Below are positions 1 through 8,269 of a DNA stretch of 64,000 bases, piece by piece. Source of the stretch: Desulfocapsaceae bacterium (GTDB lineage: Bacteria; Desulfobacterota; Desulfobulbia; Desulfobulbales; Desulfocapsaceae). How positions within the stretch are numbered: the first letter of the stretch is position 1; every line of letters begins with the position of its first letter. Where the stretch lies: NCBI GenBank assembly GCA_030653035.1, contig JAUSAB010000028.1:1-64000 (forward strand), read 5' to 3'. Under the pieces are notes generated by a model. It did no database searches, was not told where the DNA came from, and saw nothing but the letters and a program-made list of their open reading frames with translations. Position numbers and translations under genes: made by a program.

Positions 1-43
1 CAAAACAACCGTGCCTAACTGCCGTTTTCAGGATCAATACCCA

Positions 44-640
44 TCAACCATTGGCATGTTCAGTGAGATATTTGGCCACACCGGCAGCCGTCGGGGTCAT
101 GGCGTCATCGCCCTTTTTCCAGTTGGCCGGACAAACATCGCCATACTGCTCGGTGAACTGCAAGGCATCAAGGACCCGCAGGGCCTCATCCACGCTTCTG
201 CCCAGCGGCAGGTCATTGACCACCTGACTGCGAATCACACCCGCCTTATCAATAATAAACAGACCGCGCAGGGCAATGCCCATGGGCAGCAAGACCCCAT
301 AGTTCCGAGCAATACTCTTATCAAGATCAGCAACCAGAGGGAACTGGACATTGCCGATACCGCCGTCATTCACCGCCGTATTCTTCCAGGCCAGATGCGT
401 AAAATGAGAGTCAACCGAAACACCCACAACCTGACAGTTCCGTTCCATAAACTGGCCAAGGGCCCTGTTAAAGGCCAGGATTTCGGAAGGACAGACAAAG
501 GTGAAATCAAGGGGATAAAAAAACAGCACAACATACTGACCGCGCAGACCAGAAAGGGTGAACGCCTCATTGAAAGAGTTGTCCGGCATTACGGCAATGG
601 CTTTAAAATCTGGGGCTTCATTGGTTACAAGTGGATCCAT
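44..640 (-). CDS. typical 2-Cys peroxiredoxin (AhpC/TSA family)
   Basis: Thiol peroxidase that reduces H2O2 and organic hydroperoxides in the cytoplasm. The 198-residue protein has the usual length for the Prx1/AhpC group. The peroxidatic Cys50 lies in the FVCPSE motif and the resolving Cys170 in DVCPANW, so the two-cysteine cycle should be intact. The GGIG loop near residue 93 is the feature linked to overoxidation sensitivity. There is no signal peptide. The start is preceded by a purine-rich GGAATAGAAG site. It lies 88 bp downstream of the Fur/PerR-type gene on the same strand, which suggests a peroxide-stress unit in which the regulator controls this enzyme. The reductant, an AhpF- or thioredoxin-type partner, is not in the window. 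Confidence 0.95.
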   Translation of the reverse strand: MDPLVTNEAPDFKAIAVMPDNSFNEAFTLSGLRGQYVVLFFYPLDFTFVCPSEILAFNRALGQFMERNCQVVGVSVDSHFTHLAWKNTAVNDGGIGNVQFPLVADLDKSIARNYGVLLPMGIALRGLFIIDKAGVIRSQVVNDLPLGRSVDEALRVLDALQFTEQYGDVCPANWKKGDDAMTPTAAGVAKYLTEHANG

Positions 641-728
641 TTTCTTCTATTCCTTATTGAATTGTTTGATTTGTCATATTTTAAACAACATTGCAAAAGA
701 GGGTGCCAGCCAGTTATCTTGGCCCTGC

Positions 729-1376
729 TCAACCCTTTATGGCTGTCCGGCCGTCAGCGGTGATGCCGTACTTGCAACGCACCGGACTGTCAACAAAACC
801 TTGTTTCTTGAGATCGGCAATCTTGCCAGTGACCAGCTTGGCCTCAAGACCCGTGGCAGCCGCAATATCCTTGGCCACACAGGGTCCATGAAAATCAGCC
901 ATGGCCTGTAAAACCATTTTCTGCTCATCTGTCAGCATTTTTTTCGCACATCCGCATCCACAGCCCATCGTCGCATCTCCTTTTGGTACTTTGTTTTTTT
1001 TCTGACATCGGGGACACAGCCCAAAAAATTCTAACCTGCGTCCTTTTATAGTATACCCATCCACCACACCATGTGAAGGACAATCTTCTTTCATCCCTTC
1101 TAAAAATACATTCTCTACTCTGTGACATTGCACACAAGTGACGTGATCATGACCAACCACTTCACTATCAAAACGCCTCTGACGCCCACTCACCTCAAGC
1201 TTGGCGATCAACCCGGTCTCCGACAGAAGCTCGAGATTCCGGTAAACCGTAGCCAGACTGATTCGTGGCATTTTTTTCCTGACAACCCGGAACAGCTGAT
1301 CAGCGGTCAGATGCTGTCTGCTTTTCTGCAATTCCTGAAGAATTATTTCGCGCTGGCTTGTTCTACGTACTGACAT
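729..1376 (-). CDS. Fur/PerR-family regulator with extra C-terminal winged-helix-like domain
   Basis: Residues 1-133 are a complete Fur-family repressor. It has a winged helix with TVYRNLELL near 43-51, the GHDHVTCVQC metal/zinc region (Cys81, Cys84) and a second pair Cys121/Cys124 for the structural zinc. Family members usually stop near 140 residues. This one continues to 215 with a Cys cluster at 137-143 (MGCGCGC) and then about 70 residues resembling a small helix-turn-helix (LTDEQKMVLQAMADF onward). A tightly linked peroxiredoxin and the PerR-like sequence suggest peroxide or metal sensing; which signal is sensed cannot be settled by eye. The extension could be a fused neighbour gene or a second DNA- or metal-binding module. 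The start is preceded by AAGGAGG. Confidence 0.85.
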   Translation of the reverse strand: MSVRRTSQREIILQELQKSRQHLTADQLFRVVRKKMPRISLATVYRNLELLSETGLIAKLEVSGRQRRFDSEVVGHDHVTCVQCHRVENVFLEGMKEDCPSHGVVDGYTIKGRRLEFFGLCPRCQKKNKVPKGDATMGCGCGCAKKMLTDEQKMVLQAMADFHGPCVAKDIAAATGLEAKLVTGKIADLKKQGFVDSPVRCKYGITADGRTAIKG

Positions 1377-1460
1377 AATTCCTCCTTAATAGTAATTAAT
1401 ATCAAACCTAACTGATAACTATTACTAAATCAAGCGTTAATTTTTCATTGATAATTTTTC
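1377..1460 (-). promoter_or_regulatory. AT-rich promoter/operator region of the Fur/PerR-type gene
   Basis: The stretch immediately upstream of the regulator is very AT-rich, with overlapping TTAGTAATAG, TTGATATTAA and TTACTATTAA words that form imperfect dyads typical of Fur/PerR boxes. Autoregulation is the natural inference. No exact family consensus box was found. Confidence 0.4.
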
Positions 1461-1627
1461 ATCAGGAAAAAATAAATACACTGCCCTGAATGAGAGCCCA
1501 TAATCTGACCGGATTGAGAAAGAATACCACCAGCCGAAGGTGGTCCTCACGGGAAAACGAGCAGAGCTTTTAGGGGAGGATTCAAAGGGTTCCCGCAAGA
1601 GGGGGCGGGTAGAGAACGAGGGGATGG

Positions 1628-2929
1628 CTAAGCGTAGCGATACCTGAGATCCTGCCGGAGCATGGGCTCCAGGGTGGCATCAAGGAGGGTGCGCTGGCAG
1701 TCCACCCGGCCCATGTGGCCGTCGCGCTGGAAGGCCATGGCCCGGCAGCCGCCAAAGCAGAGGGGCAGGTAGACGCAATCGCGGCACCCAGGTTCATCCT
1801 GCCAGTGGTCGAGGCACCAGGTCTGCTGCCAGCCGTCGGCCATGCCCTGCCGGATGTCGCCGCAGGCGAACTCCGGGTGGCCGATGAGGGTGACGCACTT
1901 GTAGAGGGTGCCATCGTGGTCGACGGTGAAGGCGTCGTCGAGATCGACCATGCAGGGGCTGGGGGAGAGTTTGGGGAAGCTATGGCCCCGGCGCAGGATC
2001 TCCTCGCGCAGGGAAAGCGAAGCGGCATGCACCCAGGGCTCGTCGTTGGAGCAGCAGCAGCCGGTGAATTCGGGGTTGGCAAACTGATCGCTGATCTGCA
2101 TGACCGGATAGAACTGGACGCTGCAGAAATCAGCGGGGGTGAATCCCCGCTCGGCCAGGGCGTCGAGCAGGTCGGGAAAGACCGGGTAATTGTCGGCGGT
2201 GTAGTTGCCACTGAGGGTGATGACGCAGAGCCCCCGGCAATCCAGCAGATTACCGACGATCTGTTCCCAGCTTCCGCCCCCGTCCTTGAAGGGGCGGAAA
2301 CGGTTGTGATTGGCCGCGGTCCCGTCGATGGTGACCTTGACGCTGACCAGGCCGAGGGGAACCAGCTCCTCCACCAGTGCCCTGGTCAGCAGGGAACCGT
2401 TGGTGACCAAGGTAAACTCGAATTTTCCACCCAGGGCCTTGATGGCGGGCTGGAGCCGTTCGATCAGAGAGCGGATGCGCTGGGTATAGAGCAGCGGCTC
2501 GCCGCCGTAGAAGTCGAGGATCAACCGTTTCTTCTTTCCGGCCCGGAAGCGGGCCAGCAGAGAGGCCACCAGTTGGTCGGCAGTGGCGTCACTCATGGCG
2601 GCCGCCCCCTTGAGACTGCCCTCGTAGCAGTAGAGACAGGCGAAGTTGCAGGCCATGCCGAGAATCACCGAGACCCGCAGATTGGGGTTCAGGCGATTGA
2701 GCTCCCGGCGGTAGCCGCCCATCTCCTGCCGCTCGCGGGCCGGGTCGGCCACCACCATGGAGAGTCTGGCCAGGGAGGCGGTCAGCTCGGGGCTGGCGCT
2801 GTTGTCCTGCAGGGTAGCCAGGGCCTCGGCGCTGACAATGGCCAGGGAGCAGGTCCGGGTGGAGAAGAGCAGCCGTCTGTCCGGCTGGCCGGGCAGGGGA
2901 AAAGTTTTGAGATAATGGGAGAGGGGCAT
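1628..2929 (-). CDS. radical SAM/SPASM peptide maturase, geopeptide type
   Basis: A 433-residue radical SAM enzyme. The cluster-binding motif is Cys94-x3-Cys98-x2-Cys101 (CNFACLYCYE), followed by the glycine-rich DFYGGEP segment. The C-terminal third has a SPASM-like set of cysteines (GCRDCVYLPLCFGGC and neighbours) that would hold auxiliary Fe-S clusters. Such enzymes usually modify ribosomally made peptides, and a 43-residue Cys-containing precursor lies 56 bp upstream on the same strand. The overall sequence and the partner fit my memory of the geopeptide radical SAM maturase family first noted in Geobacter. The modification itself is unknown; a thioether or C-C link is inference. The ribosome site at this start is weak, which fits translation from a processed polycistronic message. 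Confidence 0.85.
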   Translation of the reverse strand: MPLSHYLKTFPLPGQPDRRLLFSTRTCSLAIVSAEALATLQDNSASPELTASLARLSMVVADPARERQEMGGYRRELNRLNPNLRVSVILGMACNFACLYCYEGSLKGAAAMSDATADQLVASLLARFRAGKKKRLILDFYGGEPLLYTQRIRSLIERLQPAIKALGGKFEFTLVTNGSLLTRALVEELVPLGLVSVKVTIDGTAANHNRFRPFKDGGGSWEQIVGNLLDCRGLCVITLSGNYTADNYPVFPDLLDALAERGFTPADFCSVQFYPVMQISDQFANPEFTGCCCSNDEPWVHAASLSLREEILRRGHSFPKLSPSPCMVDLDDAFTVDHDGTLYKCVTLIGHPEFACGDIRQGMADGWQQTWCLDHWQDEPGCRDCVYLPLCFGGCRAMAFQRDGHMGRVDCQRTLLDATLEPMLRQDLRYRYA

Positions 2930-2951
2930 GACAGGGTTCAGGGAAGGGCCA

Positions 2952-2971
2952 TGGGGGGCAATGTCCCCCCA
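2952..2971 (-). other. G/C hairpin between precursor and maturase genes
   Basis: Perfect 7-bp inverted repeat TGGGGGG / CCCCCCA with a 6-nt loop, sitting in the gap between the precursor stop and the maturase start. No U-tract follows on the transcribed strand, so it looks more like an RNA-stabilising or attenuating stem-loop than a full terminator. Confidence 0.6.
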
Positions 2972-2985
2972 GAGATAAATAGTGT

Positions 2986-3117
2986 TTAGCTGCGGGCCGG
3001 GTCACCGGACGAGGCCGCGCTTGGTTTGCCGATGCAGCACGCCGCCGTGGCCGCCACCTCTTCAAGGTTCTTGCCGCAATCCAGAACGATCACCATCTCC
3101 GTTTTTTCCACATCCAT
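2986..3117 (-). CDS. geopeptide-like RiPP precursor (43 aa)
   Basis: This small gene was found by reading the gap on the minus strand. It starts with ATG 6 nt after a strong AGGAGG site and encodes 43 residues, beginning MDVEKTEMVIVLDCGKNLEE and ending in a Ser/Ala/Gly-rich tail. Cysteines are at 14, 27 and 28. The leader-like N-terminal half is acidic and hydrophobic; the C-terminal half (AACCIGKPSAASSG) is the likely core. It lies between a TonB receptor and a radical SAM/SPASM enzyme, the expected place for a precursor peptide, and it resembles the geopeptide family as I remember it. No leader-cleavage motif is obvious and no dedicated protease or exporter is adjacent. Confidence 0.85.
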   Translation of the reverse strand: MDVEKTEMVIVLDCGKNLEEVAATAACCIGKPSAASSGDPARS

Positions 3118-3197
3118 ACTATACCTCCTGGGGTTGGGGTTGATCCAAGGACCTTCATGGCCCTCGGAAAAAGGCTGCTCATTCTTTGGCTCCTGGT

Positions 3198-5159
3198 TCA
3201 GAAACTCACCCGCATCCCGGCCAGCAGCCAGCGGCCGGGCATGGGATAGTATGCTGCATCAGCTGTGGCGTTGCCATTCAAGAGGTTGTACGCCTTAGCG
3301 TACAGCTCGCAACTTAGCCACTCAGAGCTATAGACGGTGCGGCCCAGGCTGATATTCCAGATCATATCCGCCGCCTGCCCCGCCACAGTCGGGGGAATCT
3401 TGTCCTGGTCCCACCAGATGTAGTGGCCGGCCAGCTCCCCTTTCCAGCCGATCGTATCACGGTAGCGGAAGATCAGGTTGGCGGCAGTGGAAGAAGATGA
3501 GTCCGCCAGGTCGTCCTCCGGGGTCACCAGGGTCCAGGTGGTGTTGGCGGCCAGGCTCAGGTCATGCCAGGGGGTGGTCTCCAGCCCCGCCTCGATCCCC
3601 TTGCGTTCACTGTTCCCACCGTTGGCCCAGGTTCCGGTATTCGGGTCAACAATCCAGCTATCGGTGACGTGGTGGAGGAAGGCGTCGACCTTGACGGACA
3701 TAAAGGCAAGGGTGCGGTTCTCCACCCCCACCTGGACCGAGGAGACCTCTTCCGCCTTGAGCTCCGGGTTGGGATTGTCCCAGATGCCGCCGCCGGCAAT
3801 ATAGGAGAGGATGGGGTTTTGGAAGCCGCGCGCGGCCGTGGCCCGCAGCAGGGTGTCGGGCCGGACCAGGTAGGTCGCGCCCAGGGAGGGGCTGACCAAG
3901 GAGCCGCTGATGCTGTGCTGGTCGTAGCGGATGCCGGGCGTCAGGGTGAGCTTATCCAGGCTCAGGGTGTCGTTGACAAAGAGGCCCCACACCTCCTCAG
4001 AACCTGGCCGGGACTCGTCCTGGGGTGGGGCCCCCCAATTGGCCTGGGTCCAGGGACCGTAGTCGGTAACGGTATCCATCTTGCTGCGGTTGATCTCACC
4101 GCCGAGAGTCACCTGCTGCCAGGAGTCGTGCCAGGTAAGCAGACCATTGGCCCCCTGGCTGCGCTCATGCCAGTTGGCCATATACAGCAGGGCGCCGGGA
4201 TCACCCTCCGGGCTGGAGGCGAGGATGTCGCGGTTGGCGAGGAAGTTACGCTCATAGTCGCGAACACCAAGATTGAGATGGAGCGCTTCGGTGAACACGG
4301 TATCGTAGTTGGCCGTCACAAAGTGGCTGCGGTCGCGTAGATCCTCGCTGAAAGAGGGGGCACTGTAGTCGAAATCGCCGGTCTTGTAATGGGGATCGAC
4401 CGCCATGCCGGTAAAGGTGAGCAGCCCCTGATGCGGCAGGTCGACGGTGAACTTGCCATAGGCCCGACCCGCGTCGTAGTAGCGGTTATTCAGCAGGCCA
4501 TCGGACTCCTGCTGACCGGCATAGAGGAAGTAGCCGACCCGGTCGACCTTGCCGGCCACATCCGCCTCGTAGGCCCCCACCCCGCGCTCACCGATCTCGC
4601 CGGCCACCGAACCGGTGGGCCTGGCGCCGGGAGTGGGAGACTTGGTGATGATGTTGATCACCCCGCCCTGGGAGGAGCCCCAGACCGCGGAGCCAGGGCC
4701 CTTGATGATCTCGATCCGCTGGATGATGCGCAGGGGGATGTGGGAGAGATCGGCTGCCCCGGACATGGCCGAGTTGAGCCGGACGCCGTCAATCAGCACC
4801 AGCACATGCTCCTCCCTGCTGCCCTGTATAAAGACCCAGGAACTGCCGTTGAAATCGGCCGGGGATCTTCTCACCGAAAACCCGGCCACCCGGTCCAGCA
4901 CCTCGTTGAGGCTCTGGGCGTGAATGGCCGCGATCTCCTCGTCGCTGATGACGGTGACGTTCTCGGCCACCTGGGTAATCGGCTTGGCGGCGCGGGTGGC
5001 CACCGTCACCATCTGGGAGTCGTCGAAGTACATGGCCAATAATGGCTCAGGATCAGCCGCTTGGGCAACCTGGGTAACCGGGGCGCAGCACAACAGGGTG
5101 GCGGCCATGGGGGCCAGAGCACGAAAAAAACAGGGATGTTTGACGGATTCCATAATCAT
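3198..5159 (-). CDS. TonB-dependent outer-membrane receptor
   Basis: Outer-membrane gated channel of 653 residues. A signal peptide ends near the AQAADPEP segment. A TonB-box-like QMVTVATRA is followed by the plug domain (NVTVISDEEIAA, LNEVLDRVAGFSVRR, IEIIKGPGSAVWGSSQGGVINIITK) and then the beta-barrel, which ends in a terminal Phe (GMRVSF) as usual for porin-type barrels. The ATG at 5159 was chosen because AGAAGGA sits correctly upstream; a longer open frame begins further out. The ligand is unknown. It precedes the geopeptide precursor by 80 bp on the same strand, so it may take up or release the peptide or a metal complex, which is inference from context only. Confidence 0.92.
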   Translation of the reverse strand: MIMESVKHPCFFRALAPMAATLLCCAPVTQVAQAADPEPLLAMYFDDSQMVTVATRAAKPITQVAENVTVISDEEIAAIHAQSLNEVLDRVAGFSVRRSPADFNGSSWVFIQGSREEHVLVLIDGVRLNSAMSGAADLSHIPLRIIQRIEIIKGPGSAVWGSSQGGVINIITKSPTPGARPTGSVAGEIGERGVGAYEADVAGKVDRVGYFLYAGQQESDGLLNNRYYDAGRAYGKFTVDLPHQGLLTFTGMAVDPHYKTGDFDYSAPSFSEDLRDRSHFVTANYDTVFTEALHLNLGVRDYERNFLANRDILASSPEGDPGALLYMANWHERSQGANGLLTWHDSWQQVTLGGEINRSKMDTVTDYGPWTQANWGAPPQDESRPGSEEVWGLFVNDTLSLDKLTLTPGIRYDQHSISGSLVSPSLGATYLVRPDTLLRATAARGFQNPILSYIAGGGIWDNPNPELKAEEVSSVQVGVENRTLAFMSVKVDAFLHHVTDSWIVDPNTGTWANGGNSERKGIEAGLETTPWHDLSLAANTTWTLVTPEDDLADSSSSTAANLIFRYRDTIGWKGELAGHYIWWDQDKIPPTVAGQAADMIWNISLGRTVYSSEWLSCELYAKAYNLLNGNATADAAYYPMPGRWLLAGMRVSF

Positions 5160-5612
5160 TGACGTTCCTTCTGGTATGGGTGGATAAAAAGTCAACACTG
5201 CTCACGATAAATGGGCAGCGGATTCACCTTGCAAAACAAGACACTTTCCTATTAGATGAAGGAAGTATGATCAAAAAACGGCAATTGAGCCTGTTGCAAA
5301 GGTATAAGTAGTGGTCGACAGGCTCGCCACGAACGGGAAAAGGTTAATACATCCATTTATCCTAAAACGGCAGTTGGGACTAGTGCTTTTGCAATAACTT
5401 CTTGCAGGGCCAGCTTTTTTCCCTCACCCCGGCCCTCTCCCAAAAGGAGAGGGCCGGCTTTCTCCCTTCTCCCTGAGGGAGAAGGGCTGGGGATGAGGGG
5501 GAGCGGTATTTACATTATGAAGTAACTGCCGTTTTTAGGTTTATGATGCTGTTCACCCTGAGCTTGTCGAAGGGTATTACCGAAGTTTTGCAACAGACTC
5601 AATGACCTCATA
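5160..5612. repeat. gene-free patchwork of dispersed intergenic repeats
   Basis: No gene is visible here. A CCCTCACCCC...GGGGATGAGGG palindrome (about 5422-5503) contains two inner hairpins (GGCCCTCTCC/GGAGAGGGCC and CTCCCTTCTCCCT/AGGGAGAAGG). A GGTCGACAGGCTCGCCACGA word lies near 5314 and a TTCACCCTGAGCTTGTCGAA word near 5551, both familiar from dispersed repeats in many genomes. Outer arms TTGCAACAGGCTCAATTG (reverse complement of about 5283-5300) and TTTGCAACAGACTCAATG (about 5586-5603) form an imperfect inverted repeat around the whole block, like a small non-autonomous element. The start also holds the promoter of the minus-strand receptor gene. Confidence 0.6.
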
Positions 5613-6590
5613 ATGCACATGTCGCGCCCTCTGATAAGACACGGGAAGACCACGCCCGCGCTCATGATTCTCTTCCTGCCGTTGCTGACCCTGCTGCTGA
5701 CGACAACGGCCTGGGGGGAGTGCATCCTGCTCCAGTCTTCGGCGCTCAAGCCCTATGAGGAGGCCCGGCAGGGCTTTGAACAGGCGTGGACGGCCAAGCA
5801 ACCACTTGCAGGGCCAAAAAGCATCACTATCGGCACCTTAACACACCTCCTGCTCTCGGAACAACCCGAGGAAAGCATGAATTCGCTAAAAAAACAACTG
5901 CAAAATGCGCGACTGGTGGTGGTGATCGGCGATCCGGCCCTGAATTTCGTCCGCGATCTCCAACAAACGCCCGTCCTCTATCTCCTGGCCCCCTCGGCCG
6001 AAAAGCTGCCCGCCAACTTTACCGGCATCGACATCCGCATCCTCCCGTCCCGGCAACTGGAGGCGATGAGCCGACTCATGCCCAAGGTTCACCGCATCGG
6101 CGCTCTCTACAATCCAGCCCAGAGCGGCCACTGGGTCCAGGAGGCGCTCACGAATCAGGTGAGTTCGATGGAGACCCTGCTGTTCAAGAAGGTTGCCACC
6201 CCTTCTCTTGTGCCCGAGGCCCTGAAAAACCTGGGCAACAACACTATTGACGCCTACTGGCTGCTGCCCGACGAGCTGGTTACCAACCCGCAGGCCATGG
6301 AACAACTGCGGGAGTTCTCCATTGCCAACCACATCCCGATTGTCAGCTTTTCGGACAAGTACCTCAAGGCCGGGGCAGCGGCGGCCATCACCTTCGACAT
6401 GACGGACATGGGAAAACAGGCAGCGGATATGGCGACACGGATCCTCGCCGGCGAGAAGCCAAGTGAGGTCCCGGTGGAAACGCCGCGTCGGCAGCGGGTG
6501 ATCGTCAACACCACTGTTTTTCGCCGAATGGGGGTAGAGATCAACGAGAAGGCGGTGGATGAAATCTACTCGGGGGAGACGCAACCATGA
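5613..6590 (+). CDS. periplasmic ABC-type substrate-binding-like protein
   Basis: A 325-residue exported protein: a basic N-terminus and hydrophobic segment (LFLPLLTLLLTTTAWG) precede the mature domain. The body resembles the ABC_sub_bind family of two-lobed binding proteins (VVVIGDPALNFV, LYNPAQSGHWV, IPIVSFSDKYLKAGAAAAITFDM). No permease or ATPase follows. Instead its stop overlaps the start of a membrane histidine kinase by 4 nt, so it probably acts as the ligand-sensing partner of that kinase, as such proteins do next to hybrid sensors (inference). The ligand is unknown. Two ATGs lie 6 nt apart at the start, with only a weak ribosome site. Confidence 0.8.
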   Translation: MHMSRPLIRHGKTTPALMILFLPLLTLLLTTTAWGECILLQSSALKPYEEARQGFEQAWTAKQPLAGPKSITIGTLTHLLLSEQPEESMNSLKKQLQNARLVVVIGDPALNFVRDLQQTPVLYLLAPSAEKLPANFTGIDIRILPSRQLEAMSRLMPKVHRIGALYNPAQSGHWVQEALTNQVSSMETLLFKKVATPSLVPEALKNLGNNTIDAYWLLPDELVTNPQAMEQLREFSIANHIPIVSFSDKYLKAGAAAAITFDMTDMGKQAADMATRILAGEKPSEVPVETPRRQRVIVNTTVFRRMGVEINEKAVDEIYSGETQP

Positions 6591-8269
6591 GCCTTTTCCC
6601 TCGACCCATTGTTCCTAGAATGGGCCTCAATCTCAAGATCCTGACAACCCTGTCCCTGATTCTGCTCGGCTTTGCCGTGACTGCCGGGATAGCCTTCAAT
6701 ATGATCCAGCGCCGGGAACTCAAGAGCTATCTTCTCCAGCAGGGGGACCTTATGGTCACCATGCTCTCCGGCTCCCTCCAGTCGGCATTGTTTTTTGAGG
6801 ATCGCACCGCCATTGACCAGGCGGTGAAAAATTTGCTCTCCCTCAACATCTATCACGATCACAAGGTGGTTACGGTCTACACGACCAAAAACGAGATATT
6901 CTTGCGCCAATTCCCCCACAAAACAGGTAGCCGCCCGAAATTTCCAGATATGGCCCCCCCCATGGCCACCGCCCTCAGCTCCTTCCATAACGATCCGGTG
7001 CAGAAAAAAGTCTGGGAAAACGACGAAATGATCATCTTCACAACACCCATCTCGGTAGTTACCAACCTCCGGAGCAACGAATCCCTTTTCTTCGACACCG
7101 AAAACAAGGGACAAGCCCGCACCGTGATTGGTTACGCCCAGTTAGCTATCGTCAAATGTCAATTCGAACAGGAAGTAAACAAGAGTGTGCTCCATACAAC
7201 ACTGCTGACCATCCTCTTCCTGCTCATCTCTCTGGCCGCCACCTTTATGCTGACCCGCGAGACGATGACACCGCTGCAACGACTGATCGAAACCATCAGG
7301 GCGCGGAACGGCCAGACAGAGCCGGGGCCGGACGAGGTCGGACTTTTAGGCGACACCTTTTCCCAACTGATCGTTGACCTCGAAAAGGCCTTCATGACCA
7401 TCCAGGACCTCAAAGACGGCCTGGAAAACACGGTAATGGAGCGCACCCACGAACTGAGTCAGGCCCTCAACGAACTCCAAGAGACCCACGTGCAACTGAT
7501 CCAATCGGAAAAAATGGTGGCCATCGGCCGACTGGTGGCAGGCGTGGCTCACGAGATCAACAATACCACCAATTTCGTCAGCGGGGCGCTGCCGCCGCTC
7601 CGCAGAAGGCTCAGCGAGCTGGAGGGGCTTCTCCTTGGACCGGATGGAGAACGACCGGACAAAGAACGGTGCGCGGCCATCTTCAAAAATATATCCATGC
7701 TCCTGGACAATGTCAGCGAGGGGGCACGGCGGACCAACAAGATCGTCGGCGACCTCAAAAACTTTTCGCGCCCGGTCGATGAGCTGCCTGGGCCGGTGGA
7801 CATCAACCAATGCCTGCGCACCACCAGCTCGCTGGCCTATCCGGAGTACAAACACCGTCTGGAATTACACATGGAACTGGCCGAAGAGCTGCCCACAGTT
7901 GAAGGTGTCGAGGGCCAGCTCAACCAGGTGTTTATGAATCTGCTCCTCAACGCAGTCCAGGCGCAACCCGAGCAGGGAACCATTCTGATCCGCACCTGGC
8001 AGGCTGCGGACGGGATCCACATCCTGTTCCATGACAACGGCCCCGGCATTCCCGCCGGAGTGATCAACCAGATCTTTGAACCCTTCTTCACCACCAAGGA
8101 GATAGGCAAGGGCACGGGGCTGGGACTTTCAATATCCTACGGCATCATCAAAAAACATCAGGGGACAATCCTGGTTCGGAGCGAACCGGGCCAGGGCGCC
8201 GCTTTTGAAATCACCTTGCCGCTCAAACGGCAGCAAGGGTCACCCATCATCGAAGAGAAGAGACAATGA
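6587..8269 (+). CDS. membrane sensor histidine kinase
   Basis: A 560-residue kinase. One membrane segment at about 16-38 and another at about 201-222 enclose a periplasmic domain of roughly 160 residues. A HAMP-like linker and coiled coil follow. The dimerisation/phosphoacceptor box has His322 in VAGVAHEINN. The ATPase has the N box (NQVFMNLLLNAVQA), G1 (DNGPGIP), F (FEPFFTTK) and G2 (GTGLGLSI). It is translationally coupled on both sides by ATGA overlaps, to the binding protein before and the response regulator after, so the three form one signalling unit. The signal is unknown but is probably delivered by the adjacent binding protein. Confidence 0.93.
   Translation: MSLFPRPIVPRMGLNLKILTTLSLILLGFAVTAGIAFNMIQRRELKSYLLQQGDLMVTMLSGSLQSALFFEDRTAIDQAVKNLLSLNIYHDHKVVTVYTTKNEIFLRQFPHKTGSRPKFPDMAPPMATALSSFHNDPVQKKVWENDEMIIFTTPISVVTNLRSNESLFFDTENKGQARTVIGYAQLAIVKCQFEQEVNKSVLHTTLLTILFLLISLAATFMLTRETMTPLQRLIETIRARNGQTEPGPDEVGLLGDTFSQLIVDLEKAFMTIQDLKDGLENTVMERTHELSQALNELQETHVQLIQSEKMVAIGRLVAGVAHEINNTTNFVSGALPPLRRRLSELEGLLLGPDGERPDKERCAAIFKNISMLLDNVSEGARRTNKIVGDLKNFSRPVDELPGPVDINQCLRTTSSLAYPEYKHRLELHMELAEELPTVEGVEGQLNQVFMNLLLNAVQAQPEQGTILIRTWQAADGIHILFHDNGPGIPAGVINQIFEPFFTTKEIGKGTGLGLSISYGIIKKHQGTILVRSEPGQGAAFEITLPLKRQQGSPIIEEKRQ

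Noticed and set aside
1715-2989. A 424-codon plus-strand frame
   Set aside because: It is the antisense shadow of the radical SAM gene, whose motifs and neighbouring precursor are clear.
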